From Labrenzia sp. 011 (GTDB lineage Bacteria > Pseudomonadota > Alphaproteobacteria > Rhizobiales > Stappiaceae), in contig NZ_QCYM01000013.1 of the NCBI RefSeq assembly GCF_003075075.1, positions 62,001 through 126,000 of the forward strand: DNA of 64,000 nt. The letters are read 5' to 3'. Positions 37,695 to 46,513 of this stretch are shown piece by piece; the stretch's first letter is position 1; every line of letters begins with the position of its first letter. Below the pieces are notes generated by a model. It ran no database searches and was not told where the DNA came from. It was given only the letters and a program-made list of their open reading frames with translations. Position numbers and translations under genes: made by a program.

Positions 37695-37872
37695 ATCTGG
37701 AAATTCCCGTCTCGAAGGCATGGTCGCTCAGCGTGCGCTGTTGGCCGGAGACTAGTCGGACAGACGGGAAGGGGGCAAGAGGCAAGTGCCTGCTTCCGGT
37801 TCTCCGCCGCCTCCGGCGCTGGATAATTCTCAGGCGCCGGATGCGGGGCCGGCGCCGGAATTGCGCGATGTA

Positions 37873-39354
37873 TCAGGTACCGCAGAAGGTCCGGTAGGGA
37901 CCGAAGGACGCCGGGGCGGGGCGGGTATAGGCCTCGCAATCGGGTCTTTCGGTGAAGGGGGTCTTCAGAACCTCCAGAAGTTTCCTGACAGGGCCAAAGT
38001 CTCCCGTTTCGGCCGCCGCCAGGGCTTCTTCCACCTTGTGGTTTCTGGGGATGTAGAGCGGGTTGACCCGGTCCATCCGGGTTCTGACGACGTCCGGGGC
38101 AAGGCCTTCTCCGGCCAGTCTTTGCCGCCATTGGGCAAACCAGGGATCGAATGCTGCCGGATCGGCAAAGAGGGCGCGCAGCTCGTCGGGCGAACCGGTT
38201 GCCGCCGTGCCGAGGCTGCGGAAGAACAGGGTGTAGTCGACATTCTGTTCGGCCATGGCCGCAAGCAGCGTTTCGACAAGCGCCTGATCGCCTTCCTCTT
38301 CCGTTTCAAGTCCGAGTTTGGCGCGCATGCCGCCGCGCCAATAGGCGGTGTAGACCTCCGGAAACCGGGCCAGTTCGGTGCTGGCCAGATCCACAGCCTT
38401 GTCCTGGTCGTCCGGCGCGATCAGGGGGAGCAATGCTTCCGCGAGGCGGGCAAGATTCCACTGGGCGATCCGGGGCTGGCGGGCGAAGGCATACCGCCCG
38501 CCGTGATCGATGGAGCTGAACACCGCTTCCGGGTCGTAGGCGTCGATGAAGGCGCAGGGGCCGTAGTCTATGGTTTCGCCGGAGATCGTCGTGTTGTCGG
38601 TGTTCATGACGCCATGGACGAAGCCGACGAGCAGCCATCGGGCAACGAGTTCCGCCTGGCGTTCCGTGATCCGGCGGAAAAGCTTCAGAAAACGGTCCGG
38701 GGCTCCGGCAAGATCCGGATCGTGCCTGGAGATGGCATAGTCGGCCAGCTGGCGGACCTTGTCGGTTTCGCCACGCGCCGCGAAATACTGGAACGTCCCG
38801 ACGCGCAGATGGCTTGCGGCAACGCGGGTGAGGACCGCGCCGGGCTTCGGACCTTCCCTGTAGACCATTTCGCCTGTTGTCACGGCGGCCAGGGCACGGG
38901 TGGTGGGGATGCCCAGAGCGTTCATGGCTTCGCCGATGATATACTCACGCAGCACCGGCCCTATGACCGCCTTGCCGTCGCCGCCGCGGGAAAACGGCGT
39001 CGGGCCCGAGCCCTTGAGCTGGATATCGCGCCGCCGTCCATGGGTGTCTATCACCTCGCCGAGCAACAGGGCCCTGCCGTCTCCAAGCTGCGGGGAAAAG
39101 CCGCCGAACTGATGACCGGCATAGACCTGAGCGAGAGGTGAGGCGCCCTCCGGATGTGTCACGCCGGCAAAGATCGCCGCTCCGTCAGCCGTTTCAAGGG
39201 TGTCCGGATCGAGACCGAGATCCTCCGCCAGGGGGCGGTTGAAGAGCACCAGTTCAGGCTCGGGAACCTTCGTCCCTTCCCAGGCGACGTAGAACCCGGG
39301 CAATTCCCGGGCATAGGAATTGTCGAACCGGAAGGAGGAGGGTGTGGCGGTCAT
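37873..39354 (-). CDS. selO: SelO-family protein adenylyltransferase (YdiU/UPF0061)
   Basis: A 493-residue pseudokinase-fold protein. The N-terminal segment YAGHQFGGFSPQLGDGRALLLGE, the RDIQLKGSGPTPFSRGGDGKAVIGPVLREY segment (Lys of the ATP site) and HGVMNTDNTTISGETIDYGPCAFID (metal-binding Asn/Asp) are all intact. It ends TFCGT, so the redox-active position is Cys rather than selenocysteine. SelO transfers AMP (UMP in some bacteria) to Ser/Thr/Tyr of proteins during oxidative stress. Confidence 0.95.
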   Translation of the reverse strand: MTATPSSFRFDNSYARELPGFYVAWEGTKVPEPELVLFNRPLAEDLGLDPDTLETADGAAIFAGVTHPEGASPLAQVYAGHQFGGFSPQLGDGRALLLGEVIDTHGRRRDIQLKGSGPTPFSRGGDGKAVIGPVLREYIIGEAMNALGIPTTRALAAVTTGEMVYREGPKPGAVLTRVAASHLRVGTFQYFAARGETDKVRQLADYAISRHDPDLAGAPDRFLKLFRRITERQAELVARWLLVGFVHGVMNTDNTTISGETIDYGPCAFIDAYDPEAVFSSIDHGGRYAFARQPRIAQWNLARLAEALLPLIAPDDQDKAVDLASTELARFPEVYTAYWRGGMRAKLGLETEEEGDQALVETLLAAMAEQNVDYTLFFRSLGTAATGSPDELRALFADPAAFDPWFAQWRQRLAGEGLAPDVVRTRMDRVNPLYIPRNHKVEEALAAAETGDFGPVRKLLEVLKTPFTERPDCEAYTRPAPASFGPYRTFCGT

Positions 39355-39752
39355 CGGGGTATCCGTTGGCTGGTCTGGCTGACTATGAGGGAAATATAGG
39401 TGCGGCAGATACCAATTCCGCCCCGCCTGCAAATTTTAGACCCGGACATCCCGGATTTCGTTCACTGATCCCCGGTCGTTTCGGTCTTCATCCAGCAATC
39501 TGATCCGGCAGTCTGGCGTCCCATGCCGGGGGGCGCGAAAGGCGATGCCGAAGCAAATGGATGCCGGAACCTTGCGCACAGCACCCTCGTTACATGGCTC
39601 GATTCCGCGGTTCTGCAAGGGAAACGACGGCGATGCTTTGAATTTTGACCTGTAAGTCGGATCGTTATTGGTGTATGATTTGATTTTTTCGTCTTCCGGT
39701 CGAGTTGTTCGATCAATTCTTTCTTTTTTGTTCAGGCATTTGGATATCCGTC
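39355..39752. other. Intergenic region between selO and the protease-nuclease gene
   Basis: About 400 bases separating divergent genes. The right half (39640-39750) is A/T-rich with runs of T and probably holds the promoter of the following cassette. No gene supported. Confidence 0.55.
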
Positions 39753-41720
39753 ATGAAAACTGTTTTCCAGTCGCAGCTTGAAAACCGTCAGGCAATTGAA
39801 AATCTTCTCGACAACGAGCGCCGGATCGTCGCCGAAGCGCCGTTCCCGCAGGACGGGATGCTCGAAGGTGTCACCGCCAGAAGCGGTCCGGCAACGCTCG
39901 AGGAAGCGGTCGACCGCATGCGCAAGGGTCAAACCGATCTGAGCGCACCCACTTACACCGAAGCGATCGTGATGCGCACCGGGTACCCGTCGCTGCTGGT
40001 CAGGAACGGCACTTTCGAAGACCCCAAGCTGCAATACTGGAAAGATACGCTTGTTCCCAGACGCGCAGTTATCGACCGGGCCATCGCCAATGTCGGCCGG
40101 GTGGATCTGGTCAATGATCCTCACAACAAGTGGATCGGCACCGGCTGGCGGGTCAATGAAGACACTTTCGTCACCAACCGGCACGTTGCCGTCTATTTCG
40201 CCCAGCTGCGTCAAGGTGGATGGGGCTTCGCGCGCGGTCTCAAGGTCTATATGGATCTTCGGGAGGAGCATGAGTCCGACGAGCAGCTCGAGATGCTGGT
40301 GTCCTCGATCCTCCATATCGAGCCGACCGGCCTGCCGGACGTGGCGATCCTCAGGATCGACAAGAACGCCCTGCGGACCACCGCCGATCCCGTTTCCCTG
40401 CAGCTTGGCGGGCGTCGGCCCGATACGATCGGCGTCATCGGCTATCCGGCAAAAGCCGTCCGAGACAATCCGCTTGATGCGATGGATCGCTATTTCGACG
40501 ACATCTACAATGTGAAGCGGTTCGCGCCCGGTCAGATCATGGACGACAACCATTCTTCGACCGAATTCACCCACAATGCGACGACCCTGGGCGGCAATTC
40601 CGGCTCGATGATCATCGATGTCGACACGGGAGGCGCCGTGGGCCTTCATTTCGCCGGTAGCGCGCTGACCCAGAACTATGCGGTCAAGATCGATGCCGTT
40701 GCCGATATCCTGACCCGTCAGTCGGTCTATTTCGATACCGGCGCCGGGCAGGACAACGGGAAGGCGGCGGACGGGGCGAACGGTTCCGGCACCGACGAGG
40801 AGGCGACCGGCTTCGAAGACCGGCAAGGTTATCAGCCCGACTTCCTCGGAGACGGCCCCCTGTGGGTGCCGCTGCCGGAACTGAACAGTGTGCAATTGCG
40901 CAAGCTCGCGCGTACGAAATCCGGCGAGACCGAGCTGAAGTACACCCATTATTCCGTCGTGATAAACGGAGAACGGCGGCTGGCCTTCTACGCGGCTGCC
41001 AATATCGACGGCAACGAGCTTCGCCGGCCCAGGAGGAAAAATTCCTTCAAGCTGGATCCCAGACTCGCGGAAGACAAGCAGGCCGGGGAGGATCTCTATT
41101 CGAGAAACGACCTGGACCGGGGCCATCTGATCCGTCGGCTGGACCCCTGTTGGGGCAGCAAGGCGGAAGCCGATCTGGCCAATCTGGATTCGATGTATTT
41201 TCCGAATATCGCGCCCCAGCACAAGAAGCTGAACCAGAAGATATGGCTCAGGCTCGAGGAGCATGTCCTCGACAGGACGGACGATGCGGATGCCAGGATC
41301 TCGGTTTTCGTCGGCTGTCTGTTCGATGACGGCGATCCGGTGCAGAAGCGCTCCGGTGTCCAGGTGCCGATGCGTTTCTGGAAGGTTGTCGCCTCGATCG
41401 GCAGGATGCGGCGCGGGCGCTCGAACCGGCGCGTGCTACAGGCGCAGGCCTTCATTCTTTCCCAGGAACATCTGGTGAAGCCGGGAGATCTGGAGCTGGT
41501 CTTCGGGCAGGGGTTCGAGGAGTTCCAGGTGACCATCGAGGAACTGGAGCGGCTGACGGGACATGATTTCGGGCCGCTACGGGACGCGGACACATTCGCG
41601 CTTACCTCCGAGATGCGGGCCGAGCACAGGGAAAAACTGGAATCGGTGACGGGGCTCCTCACGGATGTCTCGGACCACGTCAAACCGCTCGGATCACTTG
41701 CGGATGTGGAAGCCGGATAG
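39753..41720 (+). CDS. Trypsin-like serine protease fused to a DNA/RNA non-specific endonuclease (NUC1)
   Basis: A 655-residue protein without a signal peptide. Residues ~1-120 form a helical leader of unknown function (TYTEAIVMRTGYPSLLVRNGTF). Residues ~122-320 are a trypsin-like fold: His144 in FVTNRHVAVYF, Asp196 in GLPDVAILRID and Ser283 in TLGGNSGSMIID. A Gly/Asp/Ala-rich linker (331-355) is followed by an NUC1 nuclease domain: DLDRGHLIRR with catalytic His458, then MYFPNIAPQHKKLNQKIWLRLEE with the metal-binding Asn494. All catalytic residues are present. The start rests on ATG 39753 (weak ribosome site). The next gene begins 31 bases after the stop. Confidence 0.88.
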   Translation: MKTVFQSQLENRQAIENLLDNERRIVAEAPFPQDGMLEGVTARSGPATLEEAVDRMRKGQTDLSAPTYTEAIVMRTGYPSLLVRNGTFEDPKLQYWKDTLVPRRAVIDRAIANVGRVDLVNDPHNKWIGTGWRVNEDTFVTNRHVAVYFAQLRQGGWGFARGLKVYMDLREEHESDEQLEMLVSSILHIEPTGLPDVAILRIDKNALRTTADPVSLQLGGRRPDTIGVIGYPAKAVRDNPLDAMDRYFDDIYNVKRFAPGQIMDDNHSSTEFTHNATTLGGNSGSMIIDVDTGGAVGLHFAGSALTQNYAVKIDAVADILTRQSVYFDTGAGQDNGKAADGANGSGTDEEATGFEDRQGYQPDFLGDGPLWVPLPELNSVQLRKLARTKSGETELKYTHYSVVINGERRLAFYAAANIDGNELRRPRRKNSFKLDPRLAEDKQAGEDLYSRNDLDRGHLIRRLDPCWGSKAEADLANLDSMYFPNIAPQHKKLNQKIWLRLEEHVLDRTDDADARISVFVGCLFDDGDPVQKRSGVQVPMRFWKVVASIGRMRRGRSNRRVLQAQAFILSQEHLVKPGDLELVFGQGFEEFQVTIEELERLTGHDFGPLRDADTFALTSEMRAEHREKLESVTGLLTDVSDHVKPLGSLADVEAG

Positions 41721-41751
41721 GGCAGACAACCTGTCGGAGGGAGCCGTCGTG

Positions 41752-43785
41752 GTGAAGCCGTTTTCCAGTCTGCGCTTCGGGGGGGAGCGCCTTCTGGCGG
41801 CCAGCGCCGACGTCGGCGATGTGCGCGACTATGTCTATCAGCCCACGCTGGCCGGTCTGGCGCCGCGCATCGATCCGCGTGAGGGGCCGGCGCCCTGGTG
41901 GTGCGACGGGCGCATCCGCGACCAGGGAACCGAGAGCAGCTGCACCGCTCATGCGCTGGCCGGCATAATCGATCATTTGCGCGCGCGGGACCGTATGCTC
42001 AACCTGCCCGCCGACGCGGAGCTTGCCGCAGAGGACCGGCATCCCTGGGCTTCGGCGGAGATGCTTTACAACATCGCCAGGTTTCACGATGAGTTTCCCG
42101 GCGAATCCTATTCCGGATCGTCGATCCGGGGCGCGCTGAAAGCCTTCTATTTCAACGGCGCCTGTGCCGAGACGGTCACCAGGGGACTGTCGGGTCAGCA
42201 ATGGCACATGACGCGTGAAATCCTGGAAAGCGCGCGCCGGGTTCAGCTGGGTGCCTATTACCGCGTACGCCCGCGGCTGTCGGATGTGCATGCGGCGCTC
42301 AACGAGGCCGGTCTGGTGCTTGCCTCGGCCGAATTGCATCCCGGCTGGGCGACCGGCAGCGGCCGCATTCCCTTCGGCAAGGAAAGGGTGACCACGCAGA
42401 GCCTGCATGCCTTCATCCTGATCGGCTACACGCAGGAGGGGTTCCTTGTCCAGAACTCCTGGGGCGCCGAATGGGGCGACAAGGGGGTGGCCCTTTGGAG
42501 TTACGAGGACTGGTCCGCCAATGTGGTCGACATGTGGGTGCTCAGACTGGCGGTGCAGGTCGCCAGCCAGGCGACGGCGGTCAACCCGCAGTCTTCCCGC
42601 AGCCGGGGCCTGCGGATGGGGGAAGGCGCCTTCGACGCGGATGCGCTGCAGCCGGCGACACCACCGACACGGTTCGACGTGCTGGGACATATCGCCTCGA
42701 CATCGCGCGGCCGACTGGACCGTTACGGACCCTATCATGTGGATCCCAGAACGCTTCAGGAAACGGTCAGGATCCTGCACGACAGCCCGAAGTACAAACA
42801 TGTCCTGGTCCATTTCATGGGGCTGCAGCGCCATGAAAATGCAACGATGTCCGCCATTCGCGATGCGGTGCCGGTCTTCAAGGCCAACGGAATCTATCCG
42901 TTCTTCGTGACCGTCGAAAACGAGCTGTCCTCCACCGTGCACGACATGGTCGAGGCCGAGGTGGAACGGGCCAACCGGATCGCCGGGCTGCGGCAAAGTC
43001 GCGAGAAGGACAGGCGCATCGAGGGCCGGCTCTCGGCGGCGGCGCTGAGGATCGTCGAGGAAATACAACGCAGCTCGATGTCGGTTGTCTACGGGCACGG
43101 CGACGGGCGGCTCGGTGAAGGGCTGGACATCCTGAACGACCTGTTCAGTGCCCTTGACGAGCGTCATCGCCGCGGCGAGGTGTCCTACCACCTGTCGGCA
43201 CATGGATTCGGGGCCTCGCTGCTGGCCGCGCTGTTGTCCCATACCCGGCACTGGAGCCGGCATCCGGTCCTGTCTTCCGTCAGTCTCTACGCCCCCATGC
43301 TGCCCGCAGAGACGGTGCGCCGGTCCTTTGTGGACAGGCTGGTTCATCCCCATGACCTGCCGCTCAGCCGCAGGGCGCAGGGCGAGGATGCGGTCATCGA
43401 ACATCTCGACCTCTATCTGCAGAGCAGGGAAGCCATGGGCAGCGACCGGCCTCTGCCCGGATACGGCGGCAACTGGCCGCAGTTGTGGACACGGGTCATG
43501 GCGATCGCGACCAGGCGCGCCGGTGACGGGTATACCGGGCTGGCAACGGGAGGGACGAGCTATTTCGACGAGGCATGGCATGCAAACCTTCTGGCGCTCG
43601 GCGAGCCGGCTCGGGATCTGGCGCATGAGCCCGGCGTGAGGATCAACCTGCTGGACACGCCGCACAGGGATTTCGATCTGCGCACGAAGGTGCTCGACTG
43701 TCTGCTCGAACGCATTCTCGGCAAAGCGCCTGCGACAGGGTTCAGTGCCGTCTACAAGGATCGGGACAGTCTGCTCGTGGAATAG
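41752..43785 (+). CDS. Papain-like (C1) peptidase fused to an alpha/beta-hydrolase-like domain
   Basis: A 677-residue protein. GTG 41752 has GGAGGGAG eight bases upstream; ATG 41704 overlapping the previous gene is possible. Residues ~45-270 are a C1 peptidase: Gln58 and Cys64 in RDQGTESSCTAHALAG, His219 in SLHAFILIGYTQ and Asn235 in VQNSWGAEWGDKG. Residues ~305-677 look like an alpha/beta hydrolase, but the nucleophile elbow reads SAHGFGAS, with Gly485 where a serine is expected. There is no signal peptide, prodomain or cysteine-rich region. It is probably cotranscribed with the protease-nuclease gene. Confidence 0.82.
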   Translation: MKPFSSLRFGGERLLAASADVGDVRDYVYQPTLAGLAPRIDPREGPAPWWCDGRIRDQGTESSCTAHALAGIIDHLRARDRMLNLPADAELAAEDRHPWASAEMLYNIARFHDEFPGESYSGSSIRGALKAFYFNGACAETVTRGLSGQQWHMTREILESARRVQLGAYYRVRPRLSDVHAALNEAGLVLASAELHPGWATGSGRIPFGKERVTTQSLHAFILIGYTQEGFLVQNSWGAEWGDKGVALWSYEDWSANVVDMWVLRLAVQVASQATAVNPQSSRSRGLRMGEGAFDADALQPATPPTRFDVLGHIASTSRGRLDRYGPYHVDPRTLQETVRILHDSPKYKHVLVHFMGLQRHENATMSAIRDAVPVFKANGIYPFFVTVENELSSTVHDMVEAEVERANRIAGLRQSREKDRRIEGRLSAAALRIVEEIQRSSMSVVYGHGDGRLGEGLDILNDLFSALDERHRRGEVSYHLSAHGFGASLLAALLSHTRHWSRHPVLSSVSLYAPMLPAETVRRSFVDRLVHPHDLPLSRRAQGEDAVIEHLDLYLQSREAMGSDRPLPGYGGNWPQLWTRVMAIATRRAGDGYTGLATGGTSYFDEAWHANLLALGEPARDLAHEPGVRINLLDTPHRDFDLRTKVLDCLLERILGKAPATGFSAVYKDRDSLLVE

Positions 43786-43892
43786 GCCGGTGTTGTCGTT
43801 CTGGCGGGCGGGCGACGGGAGCCGGCTGGTCCTGGCCGACGAGCTTTATCCCCTGGAACGGACCTCATCGGACAGCTGAGTTGCCGGGGCGG

Positions 43893-44810
43893 TCACGGAT
43901 GCTCCGGGCCCCGGTGAATTTGTGTCCGCGTTTCCCGCAGGATCTCGCCGAGTTTCCTGAACAGATCGGCACGGGAACTGGTCGTGCGCCAGGCCAGCAC
44001 GACGCGGCGCGGGCAGGCGTCGGGAAGCGGCGCGATGTCGATTTTCTGACCGCTCAGCACACCGGCGTCGATGGCGAGGTCCGGCAGGAGGGTGATGCCC
44101 ACGCCCTCGCTGACCATCGAGATCAGCGTCGACAGCGACGTGGCGGAGAAACTGTCGTCCTGCTGAATATTCCTGTCGGGAAAGGCGCTGAGCGCATGGC
44201 GCTGAAGGCAATGACCGCGTTCCAGCAGCATCAGACGGGTTCCGTCGAGTTCGGATCCCTTCACCGGGGTTTTCGAGAGACTGCCGGGCATGGCGGCAAG
44301 ATGATAGCCGTCGTCGAAAAGAGGCATGGTTTCAATGCCGGTTGCTTCGAACGGCAGGGCGAAGAGGATCAGGTCGAGGTGACCGTCATGAAGACCCTCC
44401 AGAAGCTTTTCGGTCATCTCCTCGCGCAGCAGCAGCCGCAGGTCGGGGAAGGCTTTCCGGATTGCGGGCAGGGCGCGCGGGACCAGAAAGGGGCCGATGG
44501 TCGGGATGGCGCCAAGCCGCAGATCGCCCACATCGGATCCGGCGCGTCTGGCGGCAAGATCCTCGATTTCACGCACCGACAGCAGGACAGCGCGGGCTCG
44601 GGCGGCAATTTCCGCTCCTGCCGGCGTGAGAATGACCGACCGCTTGGTGCGCTCCGCAAGGATCACACCCAGCCGGTCTTCCAGCTCCTTCAGGCCGGTG
44701 CTGAGTGTCGGCTGGGTCACGGAGCAGACTTTCGCTGCGCGGGAGAAATTGAGCTCGTCGGCGACGGCAACGAGGAAACGCATCTGGCGGAGCGTGATGG
44801 CTGGCAACAT
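43893..44810 (-). CDS. oxyR: OxyR-like LysR-family regulator
   Basis: A 305-residue LysR protein. The winged helix is LRQMRFLVAVADELNFSRAAKVCSVTQPTLSTGLKELEDRLG and the sensor domain follows from residue ~92. The segment LLERGHCLQRHALSAF aligns with the OxyR sensing loop, placing Cys201 at the peroxidatic position. OxyR's second, disulfide-forming Cys nine residues later is Phe here. The gene is divergent from a peroxiredoxin, and a 111-base AT-rich spacer lies between them, as expected of its operator. Confidence 0.85.
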   Translation of the reverse strand: MLPAITLRQMRFLVAVADELNFSRAAKVCSVTQPTLSTGLKELEDRLGVILAERTKRSVILTPAGAEIAARARAVLLSVREIEDLAARRAGSDVGDLRLGAIPTIGPFLVPRALPAIRKAFPDLRLLLREEMTEKLLEGLHDGHLDLILFALPFEATGIETMPLFDDGYHLAAMPGSLSKTPVKGSELDGTRLMLLERGHCLQRHALSAFPDRNIQQDDSFSATSLSTLISMVSEGVGITLLPDLAIDAGVLSGQKIDIAPLPDACPRRVVLAWRTTSSRADLFRKLGEILRETRTQIHRGPEHP

Positions 44811-44921
44811 ATTGAAAAAACCTATCAGAGAATTTCTAATTATCAATTTCACAAATGAAGAGCCAGATCTTATTTTCAAATCATCGAAACAACGAAGACA
44901 GCTTACACCGAGGATTTGATC

Positions 44922-45566
44922 ATGAGCGAAGCGATCCAGCCCCCCATGCCGCGTCTGAACGAACCGGCGCCTGCTTTTGACGCCCCGACCACCCAGGGCC
45001 GGAAAACGCTGTCCGACTACAAGGGCAAGTGGCTGGTGCTCTTTTCCCATCCGGCTGATTTCACGCCCGTGTGCACGACGGAATTCATCGGGTTCGCCCG
45101 GCGTCAGGACGACTTTGCCGCGCGCAACACGGAATTGCTCGGCCTGTCGATCGACAGTCACTATGCGCATATTGCCTGGCTTCTCAACATCAGGGAAAAG
45201 TTCAGCGTCGATGTGGGCTTTCCGGTTATCGCCGACCTGAACATGAAGGTCGCCCGGGACTATGGAATGATACAGCCGGGTGCGTCGGACACGGCGACCG
45301 TCCGGGCAACCTTCATCATCGATCCCGAGGGTATCCTGCGTGCCATGGTCTACTATCCGATGGTCGCGGGCCGGTCGGTGGATGAGATCCACCGTCTCCT
45401 GGTCGCCCTGCAGACGGCGGACGAGAACAAATGCGCCGTCCCGGAAAACTGGCAACCCGGTGATGCGGTCATCGTGCCCACGCCGGCAACCTTCGACGCG
45501 GCGGTGGCCCGGACTTCGGAAGGATACGATACCGTGGACTGGTATTTCTCGACCCGCAGTCTTTGA
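44922..45566 (+). CDS. Peroxiredoxin (Prx6/1-Cys-like, AhpC/TSA family)
   Basis: A 214-residue peroxiredoxin. The peroxidatic cysteine is in HPADFTPVCTTEFIGFARR (about residue 50), with the usual Pro-x3-Thr-x2-Cys. The long C-terminal domain (ENWQPGDAVIVPTPATFDAA; WYFSTRSL) is typical of Prx6. Another cysteine in DENKCAVPENW could act as a resolving residue. It reduces H2O2 and organic peroxides in the cytosol. GAGGA stands 7 bases before ATG 44922. It is probably controlled by the divergent OxyR-like gene. Confidence 0.93.
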   Translation: MSEAIQPPMPRLNEPAPAFDAPTTQGRKTLSDYKGKWLVLFSHPADFTPVCTTEFIGFARRQDDFAARNTELLGLSIDSHYAHIAWLLNIREKFSVDVGFPVIADLNMKVARDYGMIQPGASDTATVRATFIIDPEGILRAMVYYPMVAGRSVDEIHRLLVALQTADENKCAVPENWQPGDAVIVPTPATFDAAVARTSEGYDTVDWYFSTRSL

Positions 45567-45898
45567 AACGGGCTTGCATTCAAAAGAATGAAGACAGGAT
45601 GATCCAGATCACGGCTCCAACGATGAGGTCGAAATATCATGAGGATGGTGGATCCGGGTCGGAAAGGATCCGCAGAGCGGGCTTCCTGCCCGGTCGTGCG
45701 GGGTCTCCCCTGTCCGGAGAAGCCGGTGCCTTGTTTCCCGGATTTGACCGGATTGCTCCGTTTCAATGCAACTCATTCTCCCTCATGAGACCGTGACCCA
45801 GGGCCGTTATTCACCTACATGGAAAGACTCGGGCCATCGGCACGGGAGCTTTTCGGGTTCAGTCCAGAACAACAGACATACTATCAGGAAGACAGATC
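45567..45898. other. Intergenic region upstream of dps
   Basis: 332 bases with no supportable gene. The dps promoter is expected near its 3' end, but I cannot place -10/-35 boxes. Confidence 0.5.
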
Positions 45899-46342
45899 AT
45901 GACCGACACATCGCAAGACCACACCGGCAGCCTCAGCAAGGTTCTGGCATCGACGTTCCGTCTTTATGTACAGACCCATGGCTATCACTGGAATGTCGAG
46001 GGCCCGAGTTTCCGCCAGCTGCATCTCATGTTCGAGGAGCAATATCAGAACCTCTGGAATGCACTCGATTCGATCGCCGAACGCATCCGGTCCCTGGGTG
46101 CCTATGCTCCGGGCTCCGTTGCCGAGCTGATGAAACTGGCCGGTGAGGAAGCCGCTCCCGCGCAATCCGCCGAGGCCATGGTCGATGCGCTCATCAAATC
46201 CCATGATGCCCTGGCAGGCCAGTTGCGCGCAGCCATCGTGACGGCGCAGGAAGCCGGTGACGAGCCGTCTGCGGGCATGCTGTCGGACCGTCTCGAATGG
46301 CACGAGCAGCAACTGTGGATGATGAAAGCCTCGCGGAAATAG
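45899..46342 (+). CDS. dps: Dps-family DNA-protecting ferritin-like protein
   Basis: A 147-residue Dps. The helix LYVQTHGYHWNVEGPSFRQLHLMFEEQYQNLWNALDSIAERIRSLG contains the inter-subunit ferroxidase ligands (His of HWN, His and Glu of LHLMFEE). It stores iron with H2O2 as oxidant and shields DNA. AGGAAG precedes ATG 45899. The N-terminal DNA-binding tail is short and not very basic. Confidence 0.92.
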   Translation: MTDTSQDHTGSLSKVLASTFRLYVQTHGYHWNVEGPSFRQLHLMFEEQYQNLWNALDSIAERIRSLGAYAPGSVAELMKLAGEEAAPAQSAEAMVDALIKSHDALAGQLRAAIVTAQEAGDEPSAGMLSDRLEWHEQQLWMMKASRK

Positions 46343-46513
46343 GGGCAGGCCCTTTGTCCGGGAGCATCCGGCGCTCACCCGAAAACCGGATGCTCCGCTC
46401 TTCAGCCCCCTTCAGGCTCCCCGCTTTCATGTGATTTCCGATCAGGCGGTCGATCTTGCGCTGCGCTTTCTTTTCGCGGCGGGATCGGTCGCGGTGTCAC
46501 CAAGGAGAAAACA

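Noticed and set aside
39753..41720. Secreted nuclease interpretation
   Set aside because: No signal peptide or export motif at the N-terminus of the protein.
39732..43665. Long minus-strand ORFs (510 and 661 codons) opposite the protease cassette
   Set aside because: They mirror the codon bias of the sense genes, have no domain content or ribosome site, and the sense proteins carry complete catalytic motifs.
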